From Bacilli bacterium (lineage in GTDB: Bacteria; Bacillota_I; Bacilli_A; RF39; UBA660), in assembly GCA_017553685.1 (NCBI GenBank), contig JAFZKH010000007.1, positions 96,185-160,184 on the forward strand: 64,000 nucleotides of DNA, given 5' to 3'. Positions within the stretch are counted from its first letter, which is position 1. Each line of letters starts with the position of its first letter. The translations under genes were made by a program, and so were the position numbers. Positions 53,709 to 61,135 of this stretch are shown piece after piece. The notes beneath the pieces are model-generated. The model was given only the letters and a program-made list of their open reading frames with translations. It had not been told where the DNA came from and ran no database searches.

Positions 53709-53748
53709 CAAACAAATGTTTGACATTTTACATTTTTTATGATAATAT
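53709..53748 (+). promoter_or_regulatory. lexA promoter with LexA box
   Basis: CAAACAAATGTTTG (53709-53722), a symmetrical LexA-like box, overlaps the -35 TTGACA (53720-53725). The -10 is TAATAT (53743-53748) preceded by TGA, spacer 17. Autoregulation of lexA is the usual pattern. Confidence 0.72.
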
Positions 53749-53770
53749 TATTTTAGTAAAGGAGAATAAT

Positions 53771-54382
53771 ATGGAGAAACTAACTGTAAAACAAAACTTA
53801 GTTTTAGATTATTTAAAAAGAAGTATAGCTAAAAACGGTTATCCACCTACTGTTAGAGAAATTGGTAAAGCATTAAACTTATCTAGTCCTGCAACAGTAC
53901 AAGCTCATTTAAATACTCTAGAAGCTAAAGGATATATAAAAAGAGGAGATTCTAAAAATAGAGCTATAGAATTATTAATAGATAATGATTATATAGAATC
54001 TAATACTGTAGATGTTCCATTACTTGGAAAAGTAACTGCAGGTAATCCAATAGAAGCTATAGAAATGCCAGATGAATTCTTTACATTACCAGCATCTATG
54101 ATACCTACTAAAAAAGAAATATTTACATTAAGAGTATCTGGTACATCAATGATCAATGCAGGTGTTCATGATGGAGATATAGTTATTGTTCAAAGACAAG
54201 CTACTGCTAATAATGGAGATATGGTAGTTGCTATGACTGAAGATAATGAAGTAACACTTAAAACATTTTATAAAGAAGATGGATATTTTAGATTACAACC
54301 TGAAAACGATACTATGGCCCCTATTATACTTGATAAAGTATATATAGTTGGTAAAGCAATAGGATTATATAGAAAGTTCTAA
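53771..54382 (+). CDS. lexA: LexA repressor
   Basis: LexA represses SOS genes and cleaves itself when RecA is activated by DNA damage. The 203-aa product has the N-terminal winged helix (TVREIGKALNLSSPATVQAHL), the cleavage site Ala90-Gly91 in GKVTAGNPIEA, catalytic Ser126 in GTSMINAG and Lys164 in VTLKTFYKE; all match known LexA spacing, so autocleavage should work. ATG 53771 follows AAAGGAGA; the upstream in-frame ATG 53720 is in the promoter and is rejected. Two LexA-like boxes lie in the divergent upstream gap. Confidence 0.97.
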   Translation: MEKLTVKQNLVLDYLKRSIAKNGYPPTVREIGKALNLSSPATVQAHLNTLEAKGYIKRGDSKNRAIELLIDNDYIESNTVDVPLLGKVTAGNPIEAIEMPDEFFTLPASMIPTKKEIFTLRVSGTSMINAGVHDGDIVIVQRQATANNGDMVVAMTEDNEVTLKTFYKEDGYFRLQPENDTMAPIILDKVYIVGKAIGLYRKF

Positions 54383-54383
54383 T

Positions 54384-54413
54384 AAAAAAGATTGCTAACA
54401 GCAATCTTTTTCT
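54384..54413. terminator. Bidirectional terminator of lexA and the zinc phospholipase-like gene
   Basis: AGATTGCT (54389-54396) pairs with AGCAATCT (54400-54407), AAC loop, with A and T runs on both sides; the facing gene's stop is in it. Confidence 0.85.
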
Positions 54414-55027
54414 TTTAAATAAGCAAGTATTAAATCAGTAGATGTTTTAACAAATGTTTTAATATCATCTATATCAAACAGATATTCTTTTTTCTCTTTT
54501 GAATATTCAATAATATAACTAGTTTCATCTATTAATAAATTTAATTTATTCATTGGTATTTCAGTAATTATATTATTAATTTCAGGTAAATCATTATAAA
54601 AAATACTTAAATCCATATTATATTCATCAAGTAGTTTTGAATTTAAATTTGTATAATCATTATATACATATAAAGTAAACATATTTTCATTACATTTTAC
54701 TTTAGTTCCATCTAATTTAGTTATTAACTCTTTTTCTTCATCAAATAGATTTGGAATAAAATATTTAAACCATAAATAATCTGTATATAAATGAATAAAG
54801 TATCCTAATACAAAATCATCATTCATATTATCTTTGTATTTATTTAAAAACTTATCTATATTTGGAATATCATCATTTGCATCTTGAAAATGAGATTCTT
54901 TTTTAGAACCATTTGCAATCTTACCAAGATCTGGTGCTATGCCTCCTAATAAAATAAGATCATTATTTCTTTTTAATTCTTTATTAATCTCATTTGCAAC
55001 AGCCATATGTATAATTGTTGATGCCAT
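54395..55027 (-). CDS. Zinc-dependent phospholipase C-like protein (210 aa)
   Basis: The product resembles the small zinc-dependent phospholipase C family (PF00882-type) as known from bacteria: candidate metal ligands H7 (STIIHMAVANEI), D33 (GGIAPDLGK), H46 (KESHFQD), H79 and D83 in GYFIHLYTDYLW. The family is normally secreted, but no signal peptide is visible here, so it may be cytoplasmic or act on another substrate. It ends DCC inside the shared terminator. Substrate is not predictable. Divergent from the next gene with TGGTATAAT promoters facing away. Confidence 0.78.
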   Translation of the reverse strand: MASTIIHMAVANEINKELKRNNDLILLGGIAPDLGKIANGSKKESHFQDANDDIPNIDKFLNKYKDNMNDDFVLGYFIHLYTDYLWFKYFIPNLFDEEKELITKLDGTKVKCNENMFTLYVYNDYTNLNSKLLDEYNMDLSIFYNDLPEINNIITEIPMNKLNLLIDETSYIIEYSKEKKEYLFDIDDIKTFVKTSTDLILAYLKEKDCC

Positions 55028-55132
55028 TATTTATCACCTAATATGATTATACCATAAATAAGAAACAAATACCCATATCTAATGTCAACATAGATAAAGT
55101 ATGGTATAATTATTATAGTGGGATGTGTAAAT

Positions 55133-56260
55133 ATGGATAGAATATTTTTAGAAAATGATAATTTTAAAAAATTATATACTTGTTTTATGGAACTAGCAAA
55201 AGAAGAAAAACAAAAGGATGCTATCACGCAAATAATGCAAACTGGAGAATATAATGGTTTTAAAGCAAATTCTATGATATCAAATCAAAGTTATAACGAA
55301 AAAGAAGAAAGAGCCAGAAGAATATACTATGCAGATATGATATTACAAAATAAGGATTTATTTTTTGAACTAGCAAAAAATGGTTTAAATGTTTTTCATG
55401 GAACTAAAATTGATGCATTAGAAACAATATTAAGTTTTGGTCTACATAATTCTTCAGAATTAGATAACAAAGGAATAGAACTTAAAACAGGAGAAGAATT
55501 AGCAATGAATAATCATCCCAATATTTGGAGTGTTGAAAAAAGAGAATTTGTTAGTTTAACTGATAATTATCATACCGCTGTACATTATGCTGGATTTCCA
55601 AATGAAGAAATTGATTTATTAGCTAAGCAATATGGAATTATGCCTAAAGATGATACACCAATAATATTATGCTTTAATGGAGAATCAATTAAGCAAAATT
55701 ATAGTCAATCAATAGTAAATGTAAGTTCAACATGTAACGAAATAGGAATTACTTCATCAATAAATCCATCTGAAATCAAATATATTATTACTACGCATGA
55801 TAAACTAGATGAAGTTAAATCTATAGCATCAAAATATGGAATAAGTGTTATAGACTATGATGATAACAAAAGGTATGAAAGATATTATAATGAAAAAAGG
55901 AATAATAAATTCTATAATATTGGATTAAAGATAACTATAGACGAAGAAGAGTTTGATAGAATAAAGAATAATACTGCTGAAACAACAAAACATTTATCAA
56001 TAGATGAAAGTTCACAATTAGCAGACTACATAAAAAAGGATTTATTAATTAATTTAATTAATCAAGATAATAATGGTATTTCATATACACCATTAACACC
56101 TGAAAGTATAATCCAAACATATAATTTGAATGAAAAAACAGCACAAAAATTTGCACTAGAAGTTAATCAAATGTTTTTAGAGTATAAAAATAGAAGTATG
56201 CAAAATAGTACTCCCAATTATGATGAAGATCCTGGTTCTATGGGAGGATTTAATAAATAA
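55133..56260 (+). CDS. ADP-ribosyltransferase-fold-like protein (375 aa), candidate effector
   Basis: The middle part resembles the ART/PARP active-site order: LNVFHGTKIDALETILSFGL at about 85-104 (H89-G90-T91, like the WHGS motif of PARPs) followed by EFVSLTDNYHTAVHYAGF at 138-155, with S141-L142-T143 and a helix, like the second motif. The expected Tyr of the H-Y-E triad is not obvious, and I cannot locate the third acidic residue with confidence. The N- and C-terminal regions are helical. No signal peptide. ATG 55133 is used over GTG 55118, though its Shine-Dalgarno is weak. A TGGTATAAT promoter is at 55102-55110. Toxin, DNA-modifying or inactive roles remain open. Confidence 0.65.
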   Translation: MDRIFLENDNFKKLYTCFMELAKEEKQKDAITQIMQTGEYNGFKANSMISNQSYNEKEERARRIYYADMILQNKDLFFELAKNGLNVFHGTKIDALETILSFGLHNSSELDNKGIELKTGEELAMNNHPNIWSVEKREFVSLTDNYHTAVHYAGFPNEEIDLLAKQYGIMPKDDTPIILCFNGESIKQNYSQSIVNVSSTCNEIGITSSINPSEIKYIITTHDKLDEVKSIASKYGISVIDYDDNKRYERYYNEKRNNKFYNIGLKITIDEEEFDRIKNNTAETTKHLSIDESSQLADYIKKDLLINLINQDNNGISYTPLTPESIIQTYNLNEKTAQKFALEVNQMFLEYKNRSMQNSTPNYDEDPGSMGGFNK

Positions 56261-56828
56261 ATGATAATACAATCGTATTATCATTTTTTATTTTAATCAT
56301 AATACTTCCGTTTAAATCTGTTCTATATATTTTAGACTTTTCTAAATTATTTAATACTTCTTTATTTGGATGGCCATATTTATTATTCTTACCTACACTA
56401 ATTATGGAATATTCAGGATTAATCCTATTAATAAATTCTTTACTAGAACTAGTTTTAGATCCATGATGACCTACTTTTAATACATCTATATCAGATATAT
56501 TATATTTATCTAAAATATCTTTTTCTTTAGATATATCAGCATCTCCCATAAATAAAAATTTATGATTATTAATACTAGTATATATAACATTAGAGTCCTC
56601 ATTTTCATCATTATATATTTTAGTTTGTAAAAAATATAAATTATCTACCCTATTTACGCATGTATAATAATTAATATTTTTCTCTTTTAATACATTTATT
56701 AGTTTATTTTCTAAATCATTATATGGACCACAATTTAATATTACATTATCTACTTTAAAATTATTTACTAAGTTTATAGATTCTCCTATATGATCAAAGT
56801 CTCCATGTGGATACATACGTTTATGCAT
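56250..56828 (-). pseudogene. Truncated duplicate of the comEC C-terminal beta-lactamase domain
   Basis: The 192-aa open frame matches the last 190 residues of the intact comEC product in this window at roughly 70 percent identity. It begins right at the metal site (PHGDFDHIGE versus THGDYDH) and includes GHHGSKTSSS, SVGKNN.YGHPNKEVLNNL and IYRTD..GSIM. The entire membrane part and the first strands of the beta-lactamase fold are missing, and the ATG has no Shine-Dalgarno. Its last codons are formed by the convergent gene's terminator. Frame preservation could mean some selection, but I class it as a gene remnant. Confidence 0.75.
56259..56289 (+). terminator. Terminator of the ADP-ribosyltransferase-like gene
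   Basis: AAATGATAATAC (56259-56270) pairs with GTATTATCATTT (56275-56286), AATC loop, T run. It also encodes the last residues of the convergent comEC remnant. Confidence 0.85.
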
Positions 56829-56840
56829 ATGGATTTACAT

Positions 56841-56869
56841 AAAAAAGAAAAAGGACTCATTAAGCCCTT
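56841..56869 (-). terminator. Terminator of the alpha/beta hydrolase gene
   Basis: AAGGACT (56851-56857) pairs with AGCCCTT (56863-56869), with one G-U; A-rich stretch 56841-56850 gives the U run on the minus strand. It lies between hydrolase and comEC remnant. Confidence 0.7.
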
Positions 56870-57611
56870 AATTAATAATAAATTTTAATGTAACATTTAA
56901 AGCTTCCTTCATGTGTTCATCATTATGGAAACCATGATCTGCACCTTCTATTAAACATAATTTTGCATTCTTACATTTTTTACTTGTATTAAGTGATGAT
57001 TTATAAGTTACAAATGGATCTTTTGTACCATGAACAAATAATATTGGAATATCTATTTTTTGTAATAATTTATATGTTGTATAATTTCGTTCATCTTTAA
57101 AATACTCATAACTTAGTTTCCAACCATTCTCAATTGGATAAAATCCATCTCTTTTAGCTATTTTTTCTTTCTTACTAGGAATATTTAATAAACCTCTGCC
57201 ATAATCAATTGCAGGATACCACAATATAATTTTTTTAATATTATATTTTTTTAAATCAACATTTGATACTATTCTTCCGCCCATTGAACATCCAATCAAT
57301 ATAAACGATTCAAAATTATAATTGTCCTTTAACATCTTTAAAGTATCATGCAGATTTCTAATCATATTAGAAACAGTATATTCAGTATATTCTCCATCAG
57401 AATCACCACATGCAACAAAATCAAATCTAAAATTATTTATTTTATTTTTTGTCAATTCATTTGCTAGCATAGTAGTTGGTCTAGAATCTTTACTGCTTGT
57501 TCTAGCATGGCAAATTATAACAATTTCTTTTTTTGAATTAACTATATTTAATAAACCACATAATTTTAAATCATTATATGTTGAGAATAGAATTTTTTCT
57601 TCTTGAGTCAT
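56868..57611 (-). CDS. Alpha/beta hydrolase, serine esterase type (247 aa)
   Basis: A complete catalytic triad can be assigned: Ser109 in the nucleophile elbow GCSMGG, Asp198 in HGTKDPFV and His226 in GADHGF. The oxyanion-hole strand is VIICHARTSSKDS near 31-44. The layout matches small intracellular esterases/peptidases of the BAAT or feruloyl-esterase-like group; substrate is unknown. No signal peptide. ATG 57611 follows AGGATGTGAT; GTG 57620 is rejected. An extended -10 (TGATATAAT, minus strand) lies upstream, so it can be transcribed separately from dinD. It lies between dinD and the comEC remnant. Confidence 0.86.
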   Translation of the reverse strand: MTQEEKILFSTYNDLKLCGLLNIVNSKKEIVIICHARTSSKDSRPTTMLANELTKNKINNFRFDFVACGDSDGEYTEYTVSNMIRNLHDTLKMLKDNYNFESFILIGCSMGGRIVSNVDLKKYNIKKIILWYPAIDYGRGLLNIPSKKEKIAKRDGFYPIENGWKLSYEYFKDERNYTTYKLLQKIDIPILFVHGTKDPFVTYKSSLNTSKKCKNAKLCLIEGADHGFHNDEHMKEALNVTLKFIIN

Positions 57612-57650
57612 GATTATCACATCCTATATTTATTATATCACAAGTCGCAT

Positions 57651-58469
57651 TTATTCTTTTAATTTCTTGGTATCTTTTTCAAATTCTTTTAAACTTCTGT
57701 CTGGTGTTGGTAAATCCTCTGGCATGGTCCCGCCTAATCTTTTAATGCTATTTCTTACTTCCTTACCGACTTCATAATGAACAGAATTTGCAGTATATTC
57801 ATTATCTACATTATCTCTTTTTAATTTAGCATCTGTTTGAGCTATTCTAAATATATTATCTGCCAGTTCTTCACTACCCATATTATCTAATATATCTTCT
57901 CTATATCTTAGTTTCTTTCTTTTAAAAATATCATCAGCTGTTTCACCATTGTATAATCCTTTATATCCAGCATTATGAAATCTTGCTAGGTCCTTTACAC
58001 CACTTTTAACTGCCGTTTGATTTAAATTATAATTACCTTTTCTTGCTTGATTTCTTCTATATAATCTTTTTTCATCTTCTGTTAGATTATTATATTCTAA
58101 TCCAGTTAATTCTTGTTTTCTTGTTTGAATAGCAAAATAAGTTTGGGCTAGTGCTATAACTTTCTTTCTTGAATCTCCATTTTGTGCAATTAAATAGCAA
58201 GCATAACGAGAAAGCTTATAGTCATCCACTTTCTTAGTTGTGACTCCGGCTTTCACGATTTTGCCAACGTTGGCAAAATGGTCAAAAGCATTGATATCAC
58301 TGTTATTACACGATATTATTGCTCTTTCAACAGTTTCATTAAATCTTCTCCATTGAGTATATTTAAAAACAACTTGTAACTCTCTTGCTAACCAATATTC
58401 ATTACCTTCTTCATCTATATGTTTTATGTCTTCAAATATTTTATTTGTATATTCTTTTATTTCATTCAT
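57651..58469 (-). CDS. dinD: DinD-like protein (DNA damage-inducible protein D family)
   Basis: The 272-aa product has the DinD pattern: a BRO-N-like start with EYWLARELQVVFKYTQWRRF, then HFANVGKIVKAG, DDYKLSRYACYLIAQNGDSRKKVIALAQTYFAIQTRKQE, and NQTAVKSGVKDLARFHNAGYKGLYNGE. DinD of E. coli is SOS-induced and limits RecA filament growth. No LexA box is seen upstream; comEC precedes by 16 bases, so it is probably read from the comEA-comEC transcript. ATG 58469 has AAAGGA about 10 bases upstream; the longer frame to 58505 overlaps comEC. Local GC is higher than nearby core genes, suggesting transfer. Confidence 0.86.
   Translation of the reverse strand: MNEIKEYTNKIFEDIKHIDEEGNEYWLARELQVVFKYTQWRRFNETVERAIISCNNSDINAFDHFANVGKIVKAGVTTKKVDDYKLSRYACYLIAQNGDSRKKVIALAQTYFAIQTRKQELTGLEYNNLTEDEKRLYRRNQARKGNYNLNQTAVKSGVKDLARFHNAGYKGLYNGETADDIFKRKKLRYREDILDNMGSEELADNIFRIAQTDAKLKRDNVDNEYTANSVHYEVGKEVRNSIKRLGGTMPEDLPTPDRSLKEFEKDTKKLKE
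58258..58279. repeat. Perfect 22-bp palindrome inside dinD
   Basis: The half-site ATTTTGCCAAC (58258-58268) is followed directly by its exact reverse complement (58269-58279). It falls in the codons for HFANVGKI. No spacer is present, and the GC-containing arms are unusual here. Confidence 0.85.
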
Positions 58470-58485
58470 TCTATCATTTTCCTTT

Positions 58486-60522
58486 CTATGGACTACATGT
58501 TTCAATCTTTAATTTATTATTTTTAATCTTAAACATAATACTTCCATCTCGATCTGTTCTATAGATTATTGAATTATCTAAATTATTTAATACTTCTTTA
58601 TTAGGATGACCATAACGATTATTCTTTCCAACACTAATAACACTATATCTAGGATTCATTTCATTAATAAATGATTCACTACTACTTGTCTTTGATCCAT
58701 GATGTCCTACTTTTAACACATCTATATCACTTATATTATATTTATCTAAAATATCTTTTTCTTTCTCTTTTCCAGCATCTCCCATAAACATGAATTTATA
58801 ACCATTTATTTCAGTATAAATAACATTACTGTTATCATTTTCATTATCATATTCTTTGGTTTGTAAAAAATATAATTTGTTATTATCTATATTTAATTCT
58901 TTAATACAAGAATAATAAGGTATCTTCTTTTTATTTAGAACTTTTATAAGTTCTTGTTCTAAATCATTAAACTCTCCACAATTGAATATTACTTTTTCTA
59001 CTTTAAAGTTATTTACAAGATTGATTGCTTCCCACATATGATCGTAGTCGCCATGAGTTAAGATTAAATAATCTATTTTCTTTACACCAACACTTCTTGA
59101 AAAAGGGATAATTAAATCATTAGATAATGAATATTCATGGTTTTTTCTTTTCCAATCCTCAGAATAACTATATTTTCCTCCAGTATCTATTAAATAGTTT
59201 TTATTATTAATTCTTATTAAACTTGAATCTCCTTGACCAACATCTAAAAAATACACTCTAGGAGTAATTACATACATGTTATTTAAATAAAATACTGGAA
59301 TTAGTATAATTATACCTACAATAAATTTCCTATTCTTTATAGCTAAAAAAAGTATTAAATAATAGATAATTATAAATAATATATTTAATTTAGAAAAAGA
59401 TAATGTAAAAATACTTATTTCATTCATTTTAAGCATTATTTTATCAATAAAATTAGTTATATAGTAGAAATATTCATCTAAAAAATTAAATATAAATACA
59501 AGGCATGAAAACGGAAATATTATATAACTAATTATAGGTATAAAAATTATATTCATTATTAAAGAAATAAAATTGATTTTAAAATAATTATTAATTAATA
59601 TTGGAATAGAATAAAAGAACGCTACTAAAGATGTATATTTAGTTTTTGAATAATATAATCCAAAAGATATAACAAACGAAAATATAAAAGCTATATTATA
59701 AATGTAAAATGGATTAATAATTAATAATATAAGCATAATTATTAATAATAATTTTTCATTTGATATATCTAATTTATATTTAGTTTTAATATTTTTAAGT
59801 AAAAACATTAAAAAGCATCTTACTATAGAAATAGAAAAGTTTAATAAAAACATATATAAAAGTAAAAAGATATATATAAATATCTTTTTTATTTTTAATT
59901 TATTTAAAAGCATAATTATATAAGTTATATGCATACCAGATATACATATTAAATGAACTAAACCTAAATTCTTATAAGATGAATATAGATTGTCTTCTAA
60001 AAAGTTTTTATTAGATAAAAGAAATACATATAAGTATTTCTTTGAATGATATTTTTCTATTCTTTTTACCATTAAATTTTTAATAGTAAAAAGTATATTA
60101 TTATTTCTTTTTATTAGTTTAATATTAGATGCATTAAACTGATAATATATCTTCTTACTATATAAATATTTTTTATAATTAAACATATTAAAGTTAGTAT
60201 TCTCACTTATTGAAGTATACTCTCCTTTTAACTTAATATGATCTCCATATTCAAGATTATAACTATTCTTTTCTTTTTCAGTTTTAAAGTAATAATTAAC
60301 TACTACTCTCTTTCTTGATTTAATTTTTAATGTTAATTTATTACCATCTATTTTATAGTCATATATATAACCAGTAATACTTGTATCATTTAACTCTTTA
60401 GGATTAAATAATAATATAAATAGTGAACAATAAATGATAGTTATTAATAAAAATAATATTAAAAATCTATTCTGTAGTAATATTATCTTTAATCTTTGTA
60501 AATATCCTTTCACCAATACCAC
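58486..60522 (-). CDS. comEC: ComEC/Rec2 DNA-uptake channel
   Basis: ComEC is the membrane channel that carries single-stranded DNA into the cell in natural transformation. The 678-aa product has N-terminal helices, a soluble OB-fold part (YIYDYKIDGNKLTLKIKSRKRVVV), the competence domain with about seven further helices (HLICISGMHITYIIMLL motif), and a C-terminal beta-lactamase-like domain with LDVGQGDSSLI and THGDYDH. The open frame overlaps the end of comEA by 56 nt; GTG 60522, TTG 60516 and GTG 60513 are all possible starts and none has a convincing Shine-Dalgarno, so the exact start is uncertain. A duplicated C-terminal fragment lies 2 kb downstream. Confidence 0.93.
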   Translation of the reverse strand: MVLVKGYLQRLKIILLQNRFLILFLLITIIYCSLFILLFNPKELNDTSITGYIYDYKIDGNKLTLKIKSRKRVVVNYYFKTEKEKNSYNLEYGDHIKLKGEYTSISENTNFNMFNYKKYLYSKKIYYQFNASNIKLIKRNNNILFTIKNLMVKRIEKYHSKKYLYVFLLSNKNFLEDNLYSSYKNLGLVHLICISGMHITYIIMLLNKLKIKKIFIYIFLLLYMFLLNFSISIVRCFLMFLLKNIKTKYKLDISNEKLLLIIMLILLIINPFYIYNIAFIFSFVISFGLYYSKTKYTSLVAFFYSIPILINNYFKINFISLIMNIIFIPIISYIIFPFSCLVFIFNFLDEYFYYITNFIDKIMLKMNEISIFTLSFSKLNILFIIIYYLILFLAIKNRKFIVGIIILIPVFYLNNMYVITPRVYFLDVGQGDSSLIRINNKNYLIDTGGKYSYSEDWKRKNHEYSLSNDLIIPFSRSVGVKKIDYLILTHGDYDHMWEAINLVNNFKVEKVIFNCGEFNDLEQELIKVLNKKKIPYYSCIKELNIDNNKLYFLQTKEYDNENDNSNVIYTEINGYKFMFMGDAGKEKEKDILDKYNISDIDVLKVGHHGSKTSSSESFINEMNPRYSVISVGKNNRYGHPNKEVLNNLDNSIIYRTDRDGSIMFKIKNNKLKIETCSP

Positions 60523-61084
60523 TTACATTTTTAATATCATCTATAGAATTAAATATATTACTTTTTCTATATTCTATAATCTTATCTGCTTTAGATTCAC
60601 CAATACCAGGTAATGTCATCAATTCTTCTTTAGTAGCAGTATTAATATTTATTTTACCCTCTAAAGTAGTTTCAGTTTTATTATTAGTTTTTTTCTCACA
60701 AGCATCATTACTATTATCAGGGCATATTATTTTTTCTTCTACTTGTTTTATTATTTCTTTAGATGGTAATAACTTTTCTTTGTACTCTTTTATTTGATCA
60801 TTAGAATATACAATAATATACATTTCATCTTTTACTTTTTTACTTAGATTTAAAATAGTTGTATCAGCATTAGCAGTTAGACCTCCTGCCATATTAATTA
60901 CATCTATAATTCTTTTGTTACATTCTACTTCATATACACCAGGATTATTAATAGAACCTTTAATATCTACAAAGCAGTTATAAGTAATAGTGTTATCATC
61001 TGCTTTTACTTCACTAGGTTTATAATAAACAGATATAACTATAACCAATAAAACAAATAATATAAGTATTATTTTATATTTCAT
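60467..61084 (-). CDS. comEA: ComEA competence DNA receptor
   Basis: ComEA binds double-stranded DNA outside the membrane and passes it to ComEC. The 205-aa product has one N-terminal membrane anchor (about 4-22), an SLBB domain (NCFVDIKGSINNPGVYEVE through ILNLSKKV, about 40-95), a linker, and a C-terminal helix-hairpin-helix pair (ININTATKEELMTLPGIGESKADKIIEYR). Both domains are complete. A good AGGAGG is at 61095-61100 (minus strand) and is partly enclosed by a hairpin. It forms an operon with comEC. Confidence 0.95.
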   Translation of the reverse strand: MKYKIILILFVLLVIVISVYYKPSEVKADDNTITYNCFVDIKGSINNPGVYEVECNKRIIDVINMAGGLTANADTTILNLSKKVKDEMYIIVYSNDQIKEYKEKLLPSKEIIKQVEEKIICPDNSNDACEKKTNNKTETTLEGKININTATKEELMTLPGIGESKADKIIEYRKSNIFNSIDDIKNVSGIGERIFTKIKDNITTE

Positions 61085-61094
61085 AATAAAAACA

Positions 61095-61121
61095 CCTCCT
61101 AAAAGATTTATTCTCTTTTAG
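61095..61121 (-). promoter_or_regulatory. Hairpin touching the comEA Shine-Dalgarno
   Basis: CTAAAAGA (61099-61106) pairs with TCTTTTAG (61114-61121) around TTTATTC, between ftsW and comEA. Two bases of AGGAGG are in the stem. No U run follows, so it is not a normal terminator and may modulate comEA translation or protect the 5' end. Confidence 0.5.
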
Positions 61122-61135
61122 AAAGTGTTATTCCT

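Noticed and set aside
55044..55110. Inverted repeat ATTATACCATA and TATGGTATAAT between the divergent genes
   Set aside because: It is simply two divergent TGGTATAAT extended -10 elements facing away from each other, not an operator by itself.
61099..61121. Hairpin between ftsW and comEA as a terminator
   Set aside because: No U run follows the stem on the minus strand; the 3' arm leads straight into AGGAGG.
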